Shown here: piece after piece, positions 28,794-38,882 of the stretch
How the letters are laid out: each line of letters starts with the position of its first letter
Numbering within the stretch: position 1 is the stretch's first letter
NCBI GenBank assembly: GCA_023229765.1
Contig: JALNYO010000001.1
Coordinates: forward strand, 1-64,000
DNA length: 64,000 nucleotides
Direction: 5' to 3'
Source of the DNA: Syntrophales bacterium
Lineage (GTDB): Bacteria; Desulfobacterota; Syntrophia; Syntrophales; UBA5619
Program-made: the position numbers and the translations under genes
The notes under the pieces: model-generated
Told to the model about the DNA's origin: nothing
Databases searched by the model: none
What the model saw: only the letters and a program-made list of their open reading frames with translations

Positions 28794-29660
28794 TTATATC
28801 TTTTCTGCGAGCAGGCTCCTGACAATGTCAGATTTTCTGTTTCTTTTATAAAGAGGCGTTCTGTCGCCGGCAATATAAGGGGCGAGGTTGTCTTCAAAGG
28901 TTCTCTTTGTCTCTTTTTGATAGATTATTCCAAGCGGCCAGGGCGACTCTTCCCGGGCCTTTGCCAGGGCGGCCTGCATACTGCCCGCGTCATGACTGCC
29001 TGGTTCAAGGAAATAGGTGTTATCCTTGTACCATTTGCGCGTGTTTATTTTGTTGAAGGTGACGCATGCCTGAAAAACATCTACCAGCGCGAAACCCTTG
29101 TGGTTTATCGCTGCCTTGATTATTTCCTTTGTCTTTTCTGGTTCGTCGGCGGAAGCCCTGGCAACAAAGGGCGCGCCCATTATGAGGGCCAGCAGCAGCG
29201 GATTGAGCGGCGTTTCAAAAACTCCGTCAACCTGGATCGGTGTTTTCATGCCCAGTCCCGAGGTGGGAGAAGCCTGCCCCTTGGTGAGGCCGTAAACCAT
29301 ATTATTATGAACAATTACAGTTATGTCGGGATTTCGTCTGATCGTGTGAATAAAATGATTGCCGCCTTCACTGTAGATGTCGCCGTCGCCGCTTTCGACG
29401 ATAAGTTTAAGGTCGGGATTAACCGCCTTGATGCCGGATGCGGCAGGAAGCGCCCGACCGTGCAGCCCGTTGAAGTAACTTATGTCATAATACTGGGGCG
29501 CTTTTGCGGCATGGCCGATTCCTGAACAATAGACCAGCCGCTCTTTGGGGATGCCCAGTTCCGTAAAAACCTTCAGCATGATATTTCTTATCCCAAAGTT
29601 GCCGCAACCCGGGCACCAGGCTATTTCAACATCATTTTTCGCGTATATTGATGTATTCAT
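28794..29660 (-). CDS. korB: 2-oxoacid:ferredoxin oxidoreductase, beta (TPP) subunit
   Basis: This 288-residue subunit binds thiamine pyrophosphate and passes electrons to ferredoxin. Motifs: WCPGCGNFG near the N-terminus, GIGHAAKAPQYYD, LHGRALPAASGIK and the TPP-Mg motif SGDGDIYSEGGNHF, then NNMVYGLTKGQ (quoted without the following residues). ATG 29660 is preferred over 29666 because GGGAG lies 7 nt upstream. It works with the alpha/gamma subunit encoded upstream. Such enzymes reversibly decarboxylate 2-oxoglutarate or a related 2-oxoacid to the acyl-CoA in anaerobes. Exact substrate is unresolved (2-oxoglutarate favoured). Confidence 0.88.
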   Translation of the reverse strand: MNTSIYAKNDVEIAWCPGCGNFGIRNIMLKVFTELGIPKERLVYCSGIGHAAKAPQYYDISYFNGLHGRALPAASGIKAVNPDLKLIVESGDGDIYSEGGNHFIHTIRRNPDITVIVHNNMVYGLTKGQASPTSGLGMKTPIQVDGVFETPLNPLLLALIMGAPFVARASADEPEKTKEIIKAAINHKGFALVDVFQACVTFNKINTRKWYKDNTYFLEPGSHDAGSMQAALAKAREESPWPLGIIYQKETKRTFEDNLAPYIAGDRTPLYKRNRKSDIVRSLLAEKI

Positions 29661-29841
29661 TATCATTCTCCCTTATTTAATCGCGAACTGCGGTTTGCCG
29701 ATTTCTGGTGAAACTCTCATGACGGCCTGCCGTCACAAAGGGGGATGAAAATTGCTGGGCGACCCCCATCCCCACCCTTACCCTCCCCTTGAAGGGGAGG
29801 GAAGTTGGACACAATGAATCCAATAAGTTGAGTTGGCATTT

Positions 29842-31542
29842 TTAGGTGAAAATATTTTTTAATTCAACCGCGAGGGCGTCTGCCGCAAAGGGGAACCCGT
29901 CGTACCTTAAGATAGTGTCTTTGATCGCAATCCCTGTTTCTGCCATGAGCAGGGACGCGAACTGCGCCGTCTGGCTGTTTTCCAAGGCCACTGTTTTTTC
30001 TGCCTTTTTAAGATATTTCCCCGCATCCCTGTGCAGAGGGTAAACCTGACTGAAATGCAGGAGCGCCGTCTCCTCAAGTTCGCTTAATTCCAACGCTTCC
30101 AGCGCGCTGTTGAGCGTCGAGCCCCAGGCGACTATCAGGTATTTGTATTTCCGGGGGCCGTAAAGTTCCGGGGCGAGCGCCGCCTTCCGGATGGCGGCAA
30201 ATTTCTTCATTCTTTTATTTTTCATGGCCAGGCTGATCCCGCGCAAGTCTTCCGTGATTCGGCCGCTTTCATCATGCTCGTCAGAATCGGAACAGACCGT
30301 GCCTGTCCCAAAACCGGGCACACCGCGCGGGGAAAAACCGTCCTTGGCCAGCGCGTATCTTTTATAGTTTTCAGTCGTTGCAACAATGTATTTTTCTGGA
30401 GGTTCTGCGTTGATTGGAAACATGGGGACGTTGTAATAGGTGTCCACAAAGTACTGATCCGTCAGGATAAATACCGGCGCCTGGAACTTATCGGCCCAGT
30501 CAAATGCTCTGGCTGCAAGCTCGAAGCCCTGCCTGGTGTTGCCCGGGGCAAAGATTATCCGGGGGAACACCCCATGACCGGCGTAAAGCGCCAGGTTAAG
30601 ATCACCCTGCTCCGTTCTGGTCGGTAGGCCTGTCGCAGGCCCGGGGCGCTGCGCGAGGTGGACAACCACGGGGGTCTCGGTGATTCCGGATAGCGATATC
30701 CCTTCCGTCATCAAGGCAAATCCCCCGCCTGAAGTTGAAACAAGCGCGCGCCCTCCGGCGTACCACGCGCCCAGGGCCATATTTATCACGCCTGTTTCAT
30801 CTTCCGCCTGTTCAACAACAAGCCCCGCCCGGTGCTGATATGCGGCAAGCGCCGTGAACACGCCAGTTGCCGGAGTCATGGGATAGGCGAACACGCTGTC
30901 GCAGCCGCCGGCAATGGCCCCTATCGCAACGGCATCCGCGCCGGACAGAAGGAGCTCATTTTCTACGGCAAGCTTGCTTTTCAGTCCGGGCCGGTATTTT
31001 TTTGCCGTCGCTATTTTCCTGCCTTCATCATAACCGGCAATAAAAGCATCAATGTTTGATTTTATTGCATCATCGCCTTTGGGAGAGAACATTTTTCCTA
31101 TATAGGCGGGTGCTTTTTCCAGGCCTGCGCCGATTATCCCGCACGCGCAGCCTGCGGCGGCCATGCTCTGGTAAATAGCGTTTCCCAGCTTTGTCGCTAT
31201 CTTCGTGAAATCAACATTGATAACTCGTTCGTCGCCGAGTTTTTCCGCTTCGCCGATTATCAGGGTGTCTTTCTGTATCCGGTCAGACAGCCTGGCGATG
31301 GCCTGTTTTTCCAGCGGTATGAAAATATCTGTTTTTTCAACATAGGAGGCCCGGCGCTTTTCCGACACCCTGATCTGGGTGGAGTTGATTCCGCCGCGCA
31401 CGCGGGACATATATTCCTTGGTGGCAAAAACATTGTATCCGGAATGCTTGATGATATTTACAAGGGTGGCTTCTATTGATTGGACGCCCTGTCCCGCTTC
31501 TCCGGCAATCACAATGGATACTTCGGATATTTTGTTCAGCAT
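29842..31542 (-). CDS. korA: 2-oxoacid:ferredoxin oxidoreductase, fused gamma-alpha subunit
   Basis: This 566-residue protein combines the gamma domain at the N-terminus (IAGEAGQGVQS, SRVRGGINSTQIRVS; about 1-185) with the alpha (pyrimidine-binding) domain (about 195-566; FAYPMTPATG, EQAEDETGVINMALGA, STSGGGFALMTEG, RPGPATGLPTRTEQGD). The TPP-activating Glu lies in EQAEDE. It forms the catalytic complex with KorB, encoded 181 nt downstream. The gap contains a small GC hairpin (CTCCCCTTGAAGGGGAG) of the kind dispersed in many genomes. No delta ferredoxin subunit is adjacent, so a separate ferredoxin must accept electrons. Confidence 0.88.
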   Translation of the reverse strand: MLNKISEVSIVIAGEAGQGVQSIEATLVNIIKHSGYNVFATKEYMSRVRGGINSTQIRVSEKRRASYVEKTDIFIPLEKQAIARLSDRIQKDTLIIGEAEKLGDERVINVDFTKIATKLGNAIYQSMAAAGCACGIIGAGLEKAPAYIGKMFSPKGDDAIKSNIDAFIAGYDEGRKIATAKKYRPGLKSKLAVENELLLSGADAVAIGAIAGGCDSVFAYPMTPATGVFTALAAYQHRAGLVVEQAEDETGVINMALGAWYAGGRALVSTSGGGFALMTEGISLSGITETPVVVHLAQRPGPATGLPTRTEQGDLNLALYAGHGVFPRIIFAPGNTRQGFELAARAFDWADKFQAPVFILTDQYFVDTYYNVPMFPINAEPPEKYIVATTENYKRYALAKDGFSPRGVPGFGTGTVCSDSDEHDESGRITEDLRGISLAMKNKRMKKFAAIRKAALAPELYGPRKYKYLIVAWGSTLNSALEALELSELEETALLHFSQVYPLHRDAGKYLKKAEKTVALENSQTAQFASLLMAETGIAIKDTILRYDGFPFAADALAVELKNIFT

Positions 31543-31607
31543 TTACCCCCTCCGTAAAATGGACGCTCCCGTCAAAAGGCCGAATCAGCATTGTTCGTCA
31601 TTTATGG

Positions 31608-32969
31608 CTATTTCATGCCGCGTCTGGCCGCGATGAGCAGCGGATCCCACACCGGTGAGATGGGCGGCGCATAGGCGGCATCAAGGGTGTAGAGCTCATC
31701 CATCCGCATCCCCTGGGTGGCTGCGGCAACGACCGTATTAATCCTCAGCGCGGAGCCCGGGCCGCCGACAATCTGGCCTCCCACAATCACCCGCGGGTCC
31801 TCCTCGAAGAACAGCTTCACCCAGATATCTGTAGAGCCGGGGAAATAGGCCGGCAAGGTTGTTGCCTTGATCATCACGGAGCTGATATGTTTCAGGTCAT
31901 AGCGATCGAGCTCCATCTGACCGATGCCGGTCTTGGCAATTTCCAGACCGAAGATGCGGGTGACCGCAGTTCCGATTACCCCCGGAAACTGTTTCAGTTT
32001 CTTTCCCTTTGTCTGTAAAACAATGTTTTCGCCGCACAGCTTGCCCTGGCGGTTTGCCGTCAATCCCAGGGGAATGTAAACATCCTGGTGCAGCAGGCGA
32101 TGGTAAACGGTGCAGCAATCGCCGGCGCTGAAGATATGGGAGGCGGAGGTCCGCTGATAGCGGTCAACCTTAATGGCGCCGCGGGGGCCCAGTTCGAGGC
32201 CCGCCTCAACCGCGATGTCGCTGTTGGGCGTTACTCCGATGCTAAGAAGCACACAGTCCGCGGCAACGGAGCTGCCGTCATCGAGTCTTACCGCGTGAAC
32301 CTGCTGGTCGCCCTCCAGGCCTACGACCTTGCGGCCGAGAATTACCTCGACGCCGTTTGCCCGCAGCTCTCGATCCGCAAGCAGGCTCATGTCGTCATCC
32401 ATGATTGACATGACGCGGGGCATCGCCTCTACCAGGGCGACCTCCAGACCTGCGCCCCGGAAAGACTCCGCCATTTCGACCCCGATGTATCCGCCGCCGA
32501 TGATCACGGCCTTCTGCGGTTTCCGGTTTTCCAGAAAAGCCTTCAGGTCGATGCCGCTCTGGAATTCCTTCAGCGGGAAGACCCCTGGCAGTTCAATGCC
32601 CGGGATGGCGGGGATGATGGAGCGGGCCCCCGTAGCCAGCACCAGTTCACCATACTCCTGTTCAAAGGCGCTTCCGTCTTCGTGATTTTTTACTGCGACC
32701 GTTTGCGCCTCCCGGTTTATGGAAAGTACCTCGTGGCGGGTCTTCAGGTTTATGCCGCGCTTGTAGATGGCGTCTTCCGGGGCCAGGGCGATGAGGTCCT
32801 CGTGATTGCGGATCTGGCCGGAGATGTAGTAAGGCGCCCCGCAGGCCCCGTACGAGATGTAGGTTTCCCTGCCGAAAACAATGACCTCGAGATCGGGAAG
32901 TTCACGTTTGATCACGCTTGCCGCGCTCATCCCTGCAGCGACGGCGCCGACTATGACAATTGGTTTCAT
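31608..32969 (-). CDS. CoA-disulfide reductase / NADH oxidase-like FAD-dependent oxidoreductase
   Basis: This 453-residue flavoprotein belongs to the single-cysteine pyridine nucleotide-disulfide reductase group. It has the N-terminal FAD fold (IVIVGAVAAGMSAAS), redox Cys43 in SYGACGAPYYISG (the position of Cys43 in CoA-disulfide reductase), ATGARS, the NAD(P) fold IIGGGYIGVEMAE, and the FAD motif IFSAGDC. Likely substrates are CoA-disulfide, polysulfide or oxygen/peroxide; sequence alone does not choose. ATG 32969 is preceded by AGGAGG. It lies 65 nt upstream of korA on the same strand, so it may share the CoA/ferredoxin metabolism of that operon. Confidence 0.83.
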   Translation of the reverse strand: MKPIVIVGAVAAGMSAASVIKRELPDLEVIVFGRETYISYGACGAPYYISGQIRNHEDLIALAPEDAIYKRGINLKTRHEVLSINREAQTVAVKNHEDGSAFEQEYGELVLATGARSIIPAIPGIELPGVFPLKEFQSGIDLKAFLENRKPQKAVIIGGGYIGVEMAESFRGAGLEVALVEAMPRVMSIMDDDMSLLADRELRANGVEVILGRKVVGLEGDQQVHAVRLDDGSSVAADCVLLSIGVTPNSDIAVEAGLELGPRGAIKVDRYQRTSASHIFSAGDCCTVYHRLLHQDVYIPLGLTANRQGKLCGENIVLQTKGKKLKQFPGVIGTAVTRIFGLEIAKTGIGQMELDRYDLKHISSVMIKATTLPAYFPGSTDIWVKLFFEEDPRVIVGGQIVGGPGSALRINTVVAAATQGMRMDELYTLDAAYAPPISPVWDPLLIAARRGMK

Positions 32970-33376
32970 GGGGCAGCCTCCTTTTAAAGAAAGATGTTTA
33001 CGGCAGATATGTTCCGGCGATTCATTGCCGCATATTCTGTGACGATAAAGCGGAGCAGTGCCTTTGTCAAGAAATATAACCCTGCAATTCCCCATGTCCG
33101 GCTCTTTCAGAACCCAATAAGAAAATTGCGCCTCTTTAAGCAGGAAGATTTGATAACTTTATAAAAAGTCCGAAAATAACCCTTCTGGTAAATTAAAACT
33201 TTATAATTATAGAAGTTTATACGTATTTTCCGGGCAAATCTTGATTTTTTAAGGATTTGTCTGATTTGACTAATAAGATTTATTGCTATATGGAAAGAGT
33301 CAGTTTCCTTACTCGGCGGAAATTATATTCGGCAGTTATACTACTTAACCACCAGACAATTTTTAAGGATTCCGGT
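32970..33376. other. 407-bp divergent intergenic region
   Basis: AT-rich spacer before the NtrC-type regulator. A possible plus-strand promoter is TTGACT (33266-33271), 17 bp, TATGGA (33289-33294); the -10 is poor. An in-frame extension of the regulator reading frame starts at 33257 but has no ribosome site. No other feature seen. Confidence 0.35.
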
Positions 33377-34852
33377 ATGGAAGCAACGGGGGAAAATCAT
33401 AACCGCTCCAACATCCTGGTTGTTGATGATGAGGAAGTAATCAGGGAGGGAATGCGCCGCATTCTGGAAGCGGAAGGATATCAGGTGCAAACGGCGGCGA
33501 GCGGCCAGGCGGCCGGAGAAAAAATACAGGCCGAGGATTTCGATGTGGTCATAACGGATCTGAAGATGCCCGGGATGGACGGCATAGAGGTGCTAAAGAC
33601 CATAAAAATCCTCCAGCCGGGTGTTCCGGTCATGATCATCACCGGCTACTCAACCGTTGACTCCGCCGTAGAGGCGATGAAACAGGGCGCTTTCGATTAT
33701 ATCGCAAAGCCGTTTACTTCGGAGCTGATTATCGGCAAGGTGAAAAAGGCCATTGACTGCAAAGTTTCCACCAGGGGAAATAGCAGCGGGCAGATGGAAA
33801 TATTCCCCGATGATGGCTTTGATGATTTTGTCGGCAACAGCGCCGCGATGCGGAAAATCTATCGGCGGATTACGCAGGTTGCGCCCACCGACAGCACGGT
33901 GCTGATTACCGGCGAAAGCGGGACGGGCAAGGAGCTTGTGGCGCGCGCCATTCACAAGAACAGCCCGCGCTGGGATAATCCTTTCGTAACGGTAGATTGC
34001 ACCAACCTTCCGGAAACATTACTGCAAAGTGAACTTTTCGGTCATGTCCGGGGGGCGTTTACCGGCGCCGTCAATAACAAGATGGGACTTTTTCAAGCCG
34101 CTGACGGCGGCACCCTTTTCCTTGATGAGATTTCTAATATAGGCCTTGCGACCCAGTCGAAGCTGCTGAGGGTCTTGCAGGAAAGAGTCGTGACTCCGAT
34201 CGGCGATATCCGTCCTGTTCCGATAGATATTCGCCTTGTGGTGGCCACCAATGTAAGCCTGCCGGCCATGTTGACGGCCGGTTCTTTCCGGGAAGATCTT
34301 TTTTTCCGCATCAACGTTATCCCGATCAATCTCCCGCCGCTACGGATGCGGAAGAACGACCTGCCGTTGCTGGTTTCACACTTTTTGCAGAAGTTTTCCG
34401 GGATATTCGGTAAACAGGTGCGAGGTCTGGCGCATGAGGCGATGGCAGTGCTGGAAGCGTACGAATTTCCTGGCAATGTCCGCGAACTGGAAAATATTAT
34501 CGAACGGGCGGTAGTCCTCTGCGAGGGTGACGTGATAACGAAGGCCGGTCTGGAGATGCGGATTGAGGAAGAGGCGCTGTCTCAGGGTTCTGACGTAACC
34601 CCGCTGAGTCTTGAGGAATTGAAGGAGGCAAAAAAGAGGATTCGGGAGCGGGCGGTGGAACCGATTGAACGGGTGTTTGTTATCAATGCCTTGAAAAAAA
34701 ACAACTGGAACGTCTCGCGGGCTGCGGAACATACGGGGATGCTCCGCCCCAATTTTCAGGCTTTGCTCAAAAAGCTGGGGATATCGCTCCGGGAAGAACA
34801 GCAGCGCGATGAGCCATCCGGAAAAATAACGAACGGGCGGTTCCCTGGCTGA
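33377..34852 (+). CDS. sigma54-dependent response regulator next to formate dehydrogenase
   Basis: This 491-residue NtrC-family activator has a receiver (D17/D18, phospho-acceptor D61 in VVITDLKMPGMDG) and an AAA+ domain. The AAA+ domain shows GESGTGKE, the GAFTGA loop and LFLDEISNI, then FPGNVRELENI. A C-terminal Fis-type helix-turn-helix (NVSRAAEHTGMLRPNFQALLKK) follows. ATG 33377 is chosen because AAGGA lies upstream; the frame extends further to 33257. It is convergent with the formate dehydrogenase operon, whose promoter region has a clear sigma54 site, and a histidine kinase lies on the far side of that operon. A three-part regulatory unit is likely. Confidence 0.9.
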   Translation: MEATGENHNRSNILVVDDEEVIREGMRRILEAEGYQVQTAASGQAAGEKIQAEDFDVVITDLKMPGMDGIEVLKTIKILQPGVPVMIITGYSTVDSAVEAMKQGAFDYIAKPFTSELIIGKVKKAIDCKVSTRGNSSGQMEIFPDDGFDDFVGNSAAMRKIYRRITQVAPTDSTVLITGESGTGKELVARAIHKNSPRWDNPFVTVDCTNLPETLLQSELFGHVRGAFTGAVNNKMGLFQAADGGTLFLDEISNIGLATQSKLLRVLQERVVTPIGDIRPVPIDIRLVVATNVSLPAMLTAGSFREDLFFRINVIPINLPPLRMRKNDLPLLVSHFLQKFSGIFGKQVRGLAHEAMAVLEAYEFPGNVRELENIIERAVVLCEGDVITKAGLEMRIEEEALSQGSDVTPLSLEELKEAKKRIRERAVEPIERVFVINALKKNNWNVSRAAEHTGMLRPNFQALLKKLGISLREEQQRDEPSGKITNGRFPG

Positions 34853-34870
34853 AGAGACCGCCCGCTTTAC
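34834..34870. terminator. possible bidirectional terminator hairpin
   Basis: A perfect 8-bp stem CGGGCGGT / ACCGCCCG (34834-34841, 34857-34864) spans the stop of the regulator gene and lies before the convergent formate dehydrogenase stop. The flanking T-run is weak. Confidence 0.35.
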
Positions 34871-34885
34871 CCCCGCCGGGAAAGA

Positions 34886-35674
34886 TTATTCCGCTGATTT
34901 TAACTGCTTGTTGTCGGCAAGCTCCTGTCGGCGTCTGACTATCGAAACCGCCGCGATTGATATTATTCCCAGGCCTGCCTCCCATTTGCCGAGCGGTTTT
35001 CGCAGCTCCTGCCAGTTAATGTCCGAAAATGCGACCTTCGGATTTGCCGGCAGGGTGTTGTAAAACTCCACCTTCTTCTCGAGAACATAGATCACATGAG
35101 TTCCGCCCAATATTTTATCCCCGTAAACGGAGGCGTCTTTCCCCAATTCCTGCGCCCGCGTGTAGGCATATTTGAGCATTTCCTCCTGCTCGCCGAAATT
35201 GAGCGCCCCCGTCGGGCAGGCCTTGACGCAGGCGGGAAGCAGATTGTTCTCAACCCGTTCCGCGCAAAAATCGCACTTGAAGACCTTGTTCAACTCTTCA
35301 GAATAACGAGGTTTTCCCACAGGACAGGCCGCGACGCAGGATTGACACCCGACGCACTTGTCGTTATCCGTTCCGACGCCGCCGGAGGGCAGGCGAAATC
35401 TGGCGCCTGCCGCGCAGACGTTTATGCAGGCGGCATTGGTGCAGTGCAGGCACCCGTCTTTCCAGAACAGCCATTGCACCCCGCCGCCTTTTTGCGCCAC
35501 CTCCCGGAAACGGACCAGCGTCCAGGTGTTGGCCTGAAGATCAGGCGGATTCTGATAGGTGCCGGAACTGATCGTCTGGGAGCCCGGCAGTTGATTCCAC
35601 TGTTTGCAGGCAACCTGACAACTACGGCAGCCGATGCATTTCTCTACATCTACCACGATTACCTTTCCCGCCAT
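34886..35674 (-). CDS. formate dehydrogenase iron-sulfur (beta) subunit
   Basis: This 262-residue electron-transfer subunit has four ferredoxin-type clusters: CIGCRSCQVACKQW, CLHCTNAACINVC, CVGCQSCVAACPVG, and CDFCAERVENNLLPACVKAC (quoted to 20 residues), giving 16 ligands. It passes electrons from the molybdo/tungstopterin subunit. A C-terminal hydrophobic stretch (AGLGIISIAAVSIV) could anchor it in the membrane. It starts 1 nt after the catalytic-subunit stop. No cytochrome b (gamma) subunit follows, so the partner is either encoded elsewhere or a soluble periplasmic cytochrome c is used, as in sulfate reducers. Confidence 0.92.
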   Translation of the reverse strand: MAGKVIVVDVEKCIGCRSCQVACKQWNQLPGSQTISSGTYQNPPDLQANTWTLVRFREVAQKGGGVQWLFWKDGCLHCTNAACINVCAAGARFRLPSGGVGTDNDKCVGCQSCVAACPVGKPRYSEELNKVFKCDFCAERVENNLLPACVKACPTGALNFGEQEEMLKYAYTRAQELGKDASVYGDKILGGTHVIYVLEKKVEFYNTLPANPKVAFSDINWQELRKPLGKWEAGLGIISIAAVSIVRRRQELADNKQLKSAE

Positions 35675-35675
35675 T

Positions 35676-38600
35676 TTAAGACACCCCCTTTCTGAAGATG
35701 TTGACCATAAAGGCCTTGCTTTCCGGGATCATTGTGTTTGCGTCGCCGACATACGGCGTCAGGCGGTTTGCCGAATTCCCAAAGGTGAACACCTCCGGCT
35801 TCTTTTCTTTGCTGCCGTAAGCTCTTGCCTGTGTAGTTACCCATCCGAAATGCCAGGGGAGCGCCACTTCATGGACGATCTTCCCGTCAACGACAAACGG
35901 TTTCAATCTCGCGGTTACCATCGCCATTCCTTCCGCGTGACCGCGTGGGGAGATGAGCAGGACAATATCCCCGTTTTTGATCCCCTTTTCCGCGGCAAGC
36001 TCATTGCTGATCTCAATGAACATGGAAGGCTGCATTTCCACGAGCCACGGCTGCCATCTTGTCAGAACTCCCGATTGCCAGTGTTCGCTGACCCGGATGG
36101 TGGTGCAGACAATCGGGAAGACAGGATCGGCGTTTCTGGCCACATCCATCGGCGTTCCCACCCCCGGTTTGTCCCATCTCTTGATAACCGGGTTGACCAG
36201 TTGCGGGGACATAAGGTTTTTTGCCAGAGGGCCTTCCAATGGTTCATAATGTTCCGGGAAGGGCCCATCGGCCATACCGGGACCGAAGAGACTTGCCACT
36301 CCATCCGGTTTCATGATGAAAGGCGGTCTTCCCGAGCCGGGGTTGCCGACGCCGTCGGGTATGTCGCCCACCCACTTGCCGCCATCCCACTTGATCACGG
36401 CGCGTTTGGCGTCCCAGGGGATACCCTTGCTGTTGACGGACGCCCCGTTGTAGATTATCCTGCGGTTTACCGGCCAGCTCCACCCCCAACCCGAATAAAG
36501 CCCGATTCCGGAGGGGTCTTTTGTCCCCCGGCGGGCCGCCATATTGCCATTTTCGGCGTACGAATTACAGTAGATCCAGCACCCGGAAGATGTGGAGCCG
36601 TCATCCTGCAGGAAGGCGAAGGAGGGAACCGGGTCTCCCTTTTTGAAGGCCCTCTTGCTTACAGGATCCACCTTGTCGGTGAGAAAACGGCCATTGATTT
36701 CGCGGGCCACCGCATGGATGTCCACCTCGACGAGCCGGCCGTCGATGATGGAGTCTCCGTAATCCCAGGTAAGTCTGGTGATCGCCTCTTTGTTGGGCCC
36801 ACCCTCTTTTTCGTACAACTCCTTGATTCGGAAATAGAGATCGGAGATGATCTCCGCATCCGGTCTGGCCTCCCCCGGCGGCTCGACGGCCTTGTAACGC
36901 CACTGCATCAACCGGCCGCTGTTGGTGATGCTCCCCTCCTTTTCGAAGGAAAAGGCGCAGGGCAGCATGAAGACCTCGGTCTTGATTTTTTTCGGGTCCA
37001 TTCCGGGGGCACACCAGAAATCACCCGTCTCATTGTCGAAGAGATTGACATTCACCATCCAGTCCAAGTTTGCCAGTGCCTTTCTGACCTTGAAATCGTT
37101 GGCGCTGCTGACTGCCGGGTTCATCCCCCAGGCGAAAAAGCCGGTGAACTTCCCCTTGTACATCTGGTCGAAGAGGGTGAGCCATGAGTAGTTGACGCCG
37201 TCGTCCAGTTTGGGCAGGTAGGAGTATGCCTCATCGAGGGTGGCGTTCATGCCGTAGAAGGCCCGAAGCAGGCTGGCGCTGTACTTGGGGTAGTTTTTCC
37301 ACCAGTTGAGGCTGTTTGGCTCGTGGGTCTTCGGGGTGCGCTTCTCGTTATAGACGGCGAAAGTCGTGTCCGACGCAAGGGGAGTTCCCAGATAGCCTGG
37401 CAGGATATGGAAGAGAAGCCCGTAATCGGTGGAGCCCTGGACGTTGGCTTCGCCGCGCAGCGCCTGAACGCCGCCTCCGGCGATACCCATGTTGCCGAGC
37501 AGCAGTTGGATGATGGACATGGCGCGGATGTTCTGCGTACCCACCGTGTGCTGCGTCCAGCCCATCGCATAGAGGATGTTACCCGATTTGTCGGGCCGTC
37601 CGGTTTTTGTGTACTCCTGGTAAACCTCAAGCAACTTGTCACGGGGCGTTCCCGTAATGCTGGACACCAACTCGGGGGTGTAGCGGGAGTAGTGTTTCTT
37701 CAACAACTGGAAGACGCACCAGGGGTCTTTCAGCGTGCCGTCCTTTTTAATCTTGCCTCCGGCGTCAGTCTGGTATGACCAGGTGGCCTTGTCGTACTTC
37801 GCATCGGTCAATCCGGAAAAGACTCCGCCGTTTTCACCGGGCATCCTGAAGGCCGGATTCACGAGGAAAGAGGCATTGGTGTAATCTTTGACGTATTCCT
37901 CCTGAATCAGATTCTTATCGAGGATATACTTGATCATCCCGCCGAGAAAGGCGATATCGGTGCCCGATCGCAGGGGGGCATAGATGTGCGATTTCGCGGC
38001 CGATTGGGTGAATCTTGGATCGACGCAGATAAGCTTCGCCCCCCGCTCGACTGCCTTGGTTATCCATTTGAAGGATATGGGGTGATTGGAGGCAGGGTTG
38101 CTGCCCATAATCAGAATGCAATCACTGTTTTGAAAATCTATCCAGTGATTCGTCATCGCGCCTCGACCAAACGACTCTGCCAGAGCCGCTACGGTAGCGC
38201 TGTGTCAAATACGGGCCTGGTGCTCAATATAGACCAGACCCAACCCCCGCAAAAATTTCTGATAAAGATAACATTCCTCATTATCCAGTGCGGCGCTCCC
38301 GACCGAGGCGATTCCTTCGGTACGGTTGACCGCTTGACCGTGCTCGTTGATCAACCGGAAGCTTTCATCCCGACTTTTTTTGACGTTTGCGGCGATTTTA
38401 TCCAACGCCCATTCCCAGGAAACCTCTTTCCACTGGCTTTCATAGGGAGCGCGATACCGGGGCGTCTGGAGGCGGTTTAGGTTGGCCGAACTCACCTGGT
38501 AGAGGGAACTCCCCTTGCTGCACAGGGCGCCGGCATTGATCGGGCTGTCCGGATCCCCCTCCACGTTAAGCACCTTGCCGTAGCTGGTGGTGGAAACGAC

Positions 38601-38768
38601 GATGCTGCACCCCACTCCGCAGTAGGGGCAGACGGTGGTGGTTTTTCTTGCGTACTTGATTTTCAGCGTTTTTGCATGGGCGGCTATCGGATTTACGCTG
38701 ATGCCGATGCCGCCCGCGGCCAGTACCGTTCCGGATATCTTCAGAAAAACCCTGCGAGTAACGCGCAT
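35676..38768 (-). CDS. selenocysteine-containing formate dehydrogenase, catalytic (alpha) subunit
   Basis: This gene encodes 1030 residues when the in-frame TGA (38205-38207) is read as selenocysteine 188. The Sec context, EHQARI-U-HSATVAALAESFGRG, is the classical formate dehydrogenase active site. The N-terminus has a twin-arginine signal (MRVTRRVFLKISGT), so the enzyme is exported to the periplasm. A [4Fe-4S] motif CPYCGVGCS follows. Further motifs are SNPASNHPISFKW, WTQHTVGTQNIRA and the C-terminal molybdopterin dinucleotide-binding domain. It oxidises formate to CO2 or works in reverse. ATG 38768 is chosen for its 8-nt spacing to AAGGAGG. A sigma54 promoter lies about 100 bp upstream. 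Confidence 0.93.
38205..38207 (-). other. in-frame UGA read as selenocysteine (Sec188)
   Basis: The TGA interrupts an otherwise continuous formate dehydrogenase frame at exactly the catalytic Sec/Cys position. The following bases can form short stems (GCTACCGTAGC and CTCTGGCAGAG within about 35 nt), compatible with a bacterial SECIS element just downstream of the codon. This implies that the genome encodes SelA, SelB, SelC and SelD; none is in this window. Confidence 0.92.
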
Positions 38769-38866
38769 AATCATAACCTCCTTGTCGGGTTGAGATTGAA
38801 AAGGTCGCGATTTTTCCCAATGACTTAATAACGCGACCAACCGCTTCAGACTCCGCCCACCTTTAC

Positions 38867-38882
38867 AGCAAGAGTGATGCCA
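38867..38882 (-). promoter_or_regulatory. sigma54 (-24/-12) promoter of the formate dehydrogenase operon
   Basis: The minus strand reads TGGCATCACTCTTGCT, an almost perfect match to TGGCAC-N5-TTGCT with the strict GG-N10-GC spacing. It lies 99-114 bp upstream of the catalytic subunit start. With an NtrC-type activator and a sensor kinase flanking the operon, it is the obvious regulatory target. Confidence 0.8.

Noticed and set aside
28743..29525. 260-codon plus-strand frame
   Set aside because: It is antisense to korB, which has complete TPP-binding motifs.
35634..37187. 517-codon plus-strand frame
   Set aside because: Antisense shadow of the formate dehydrogenase genes, which have clear motifs on the other strand.
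38157..38840. Formate dehydrogenase as a pseudogene split by a stop codon
   Set aside because: The stop is a UGA exactly at the catalytic selenocysteine position with the classical flanking residues, so it is recoding rather than decay.
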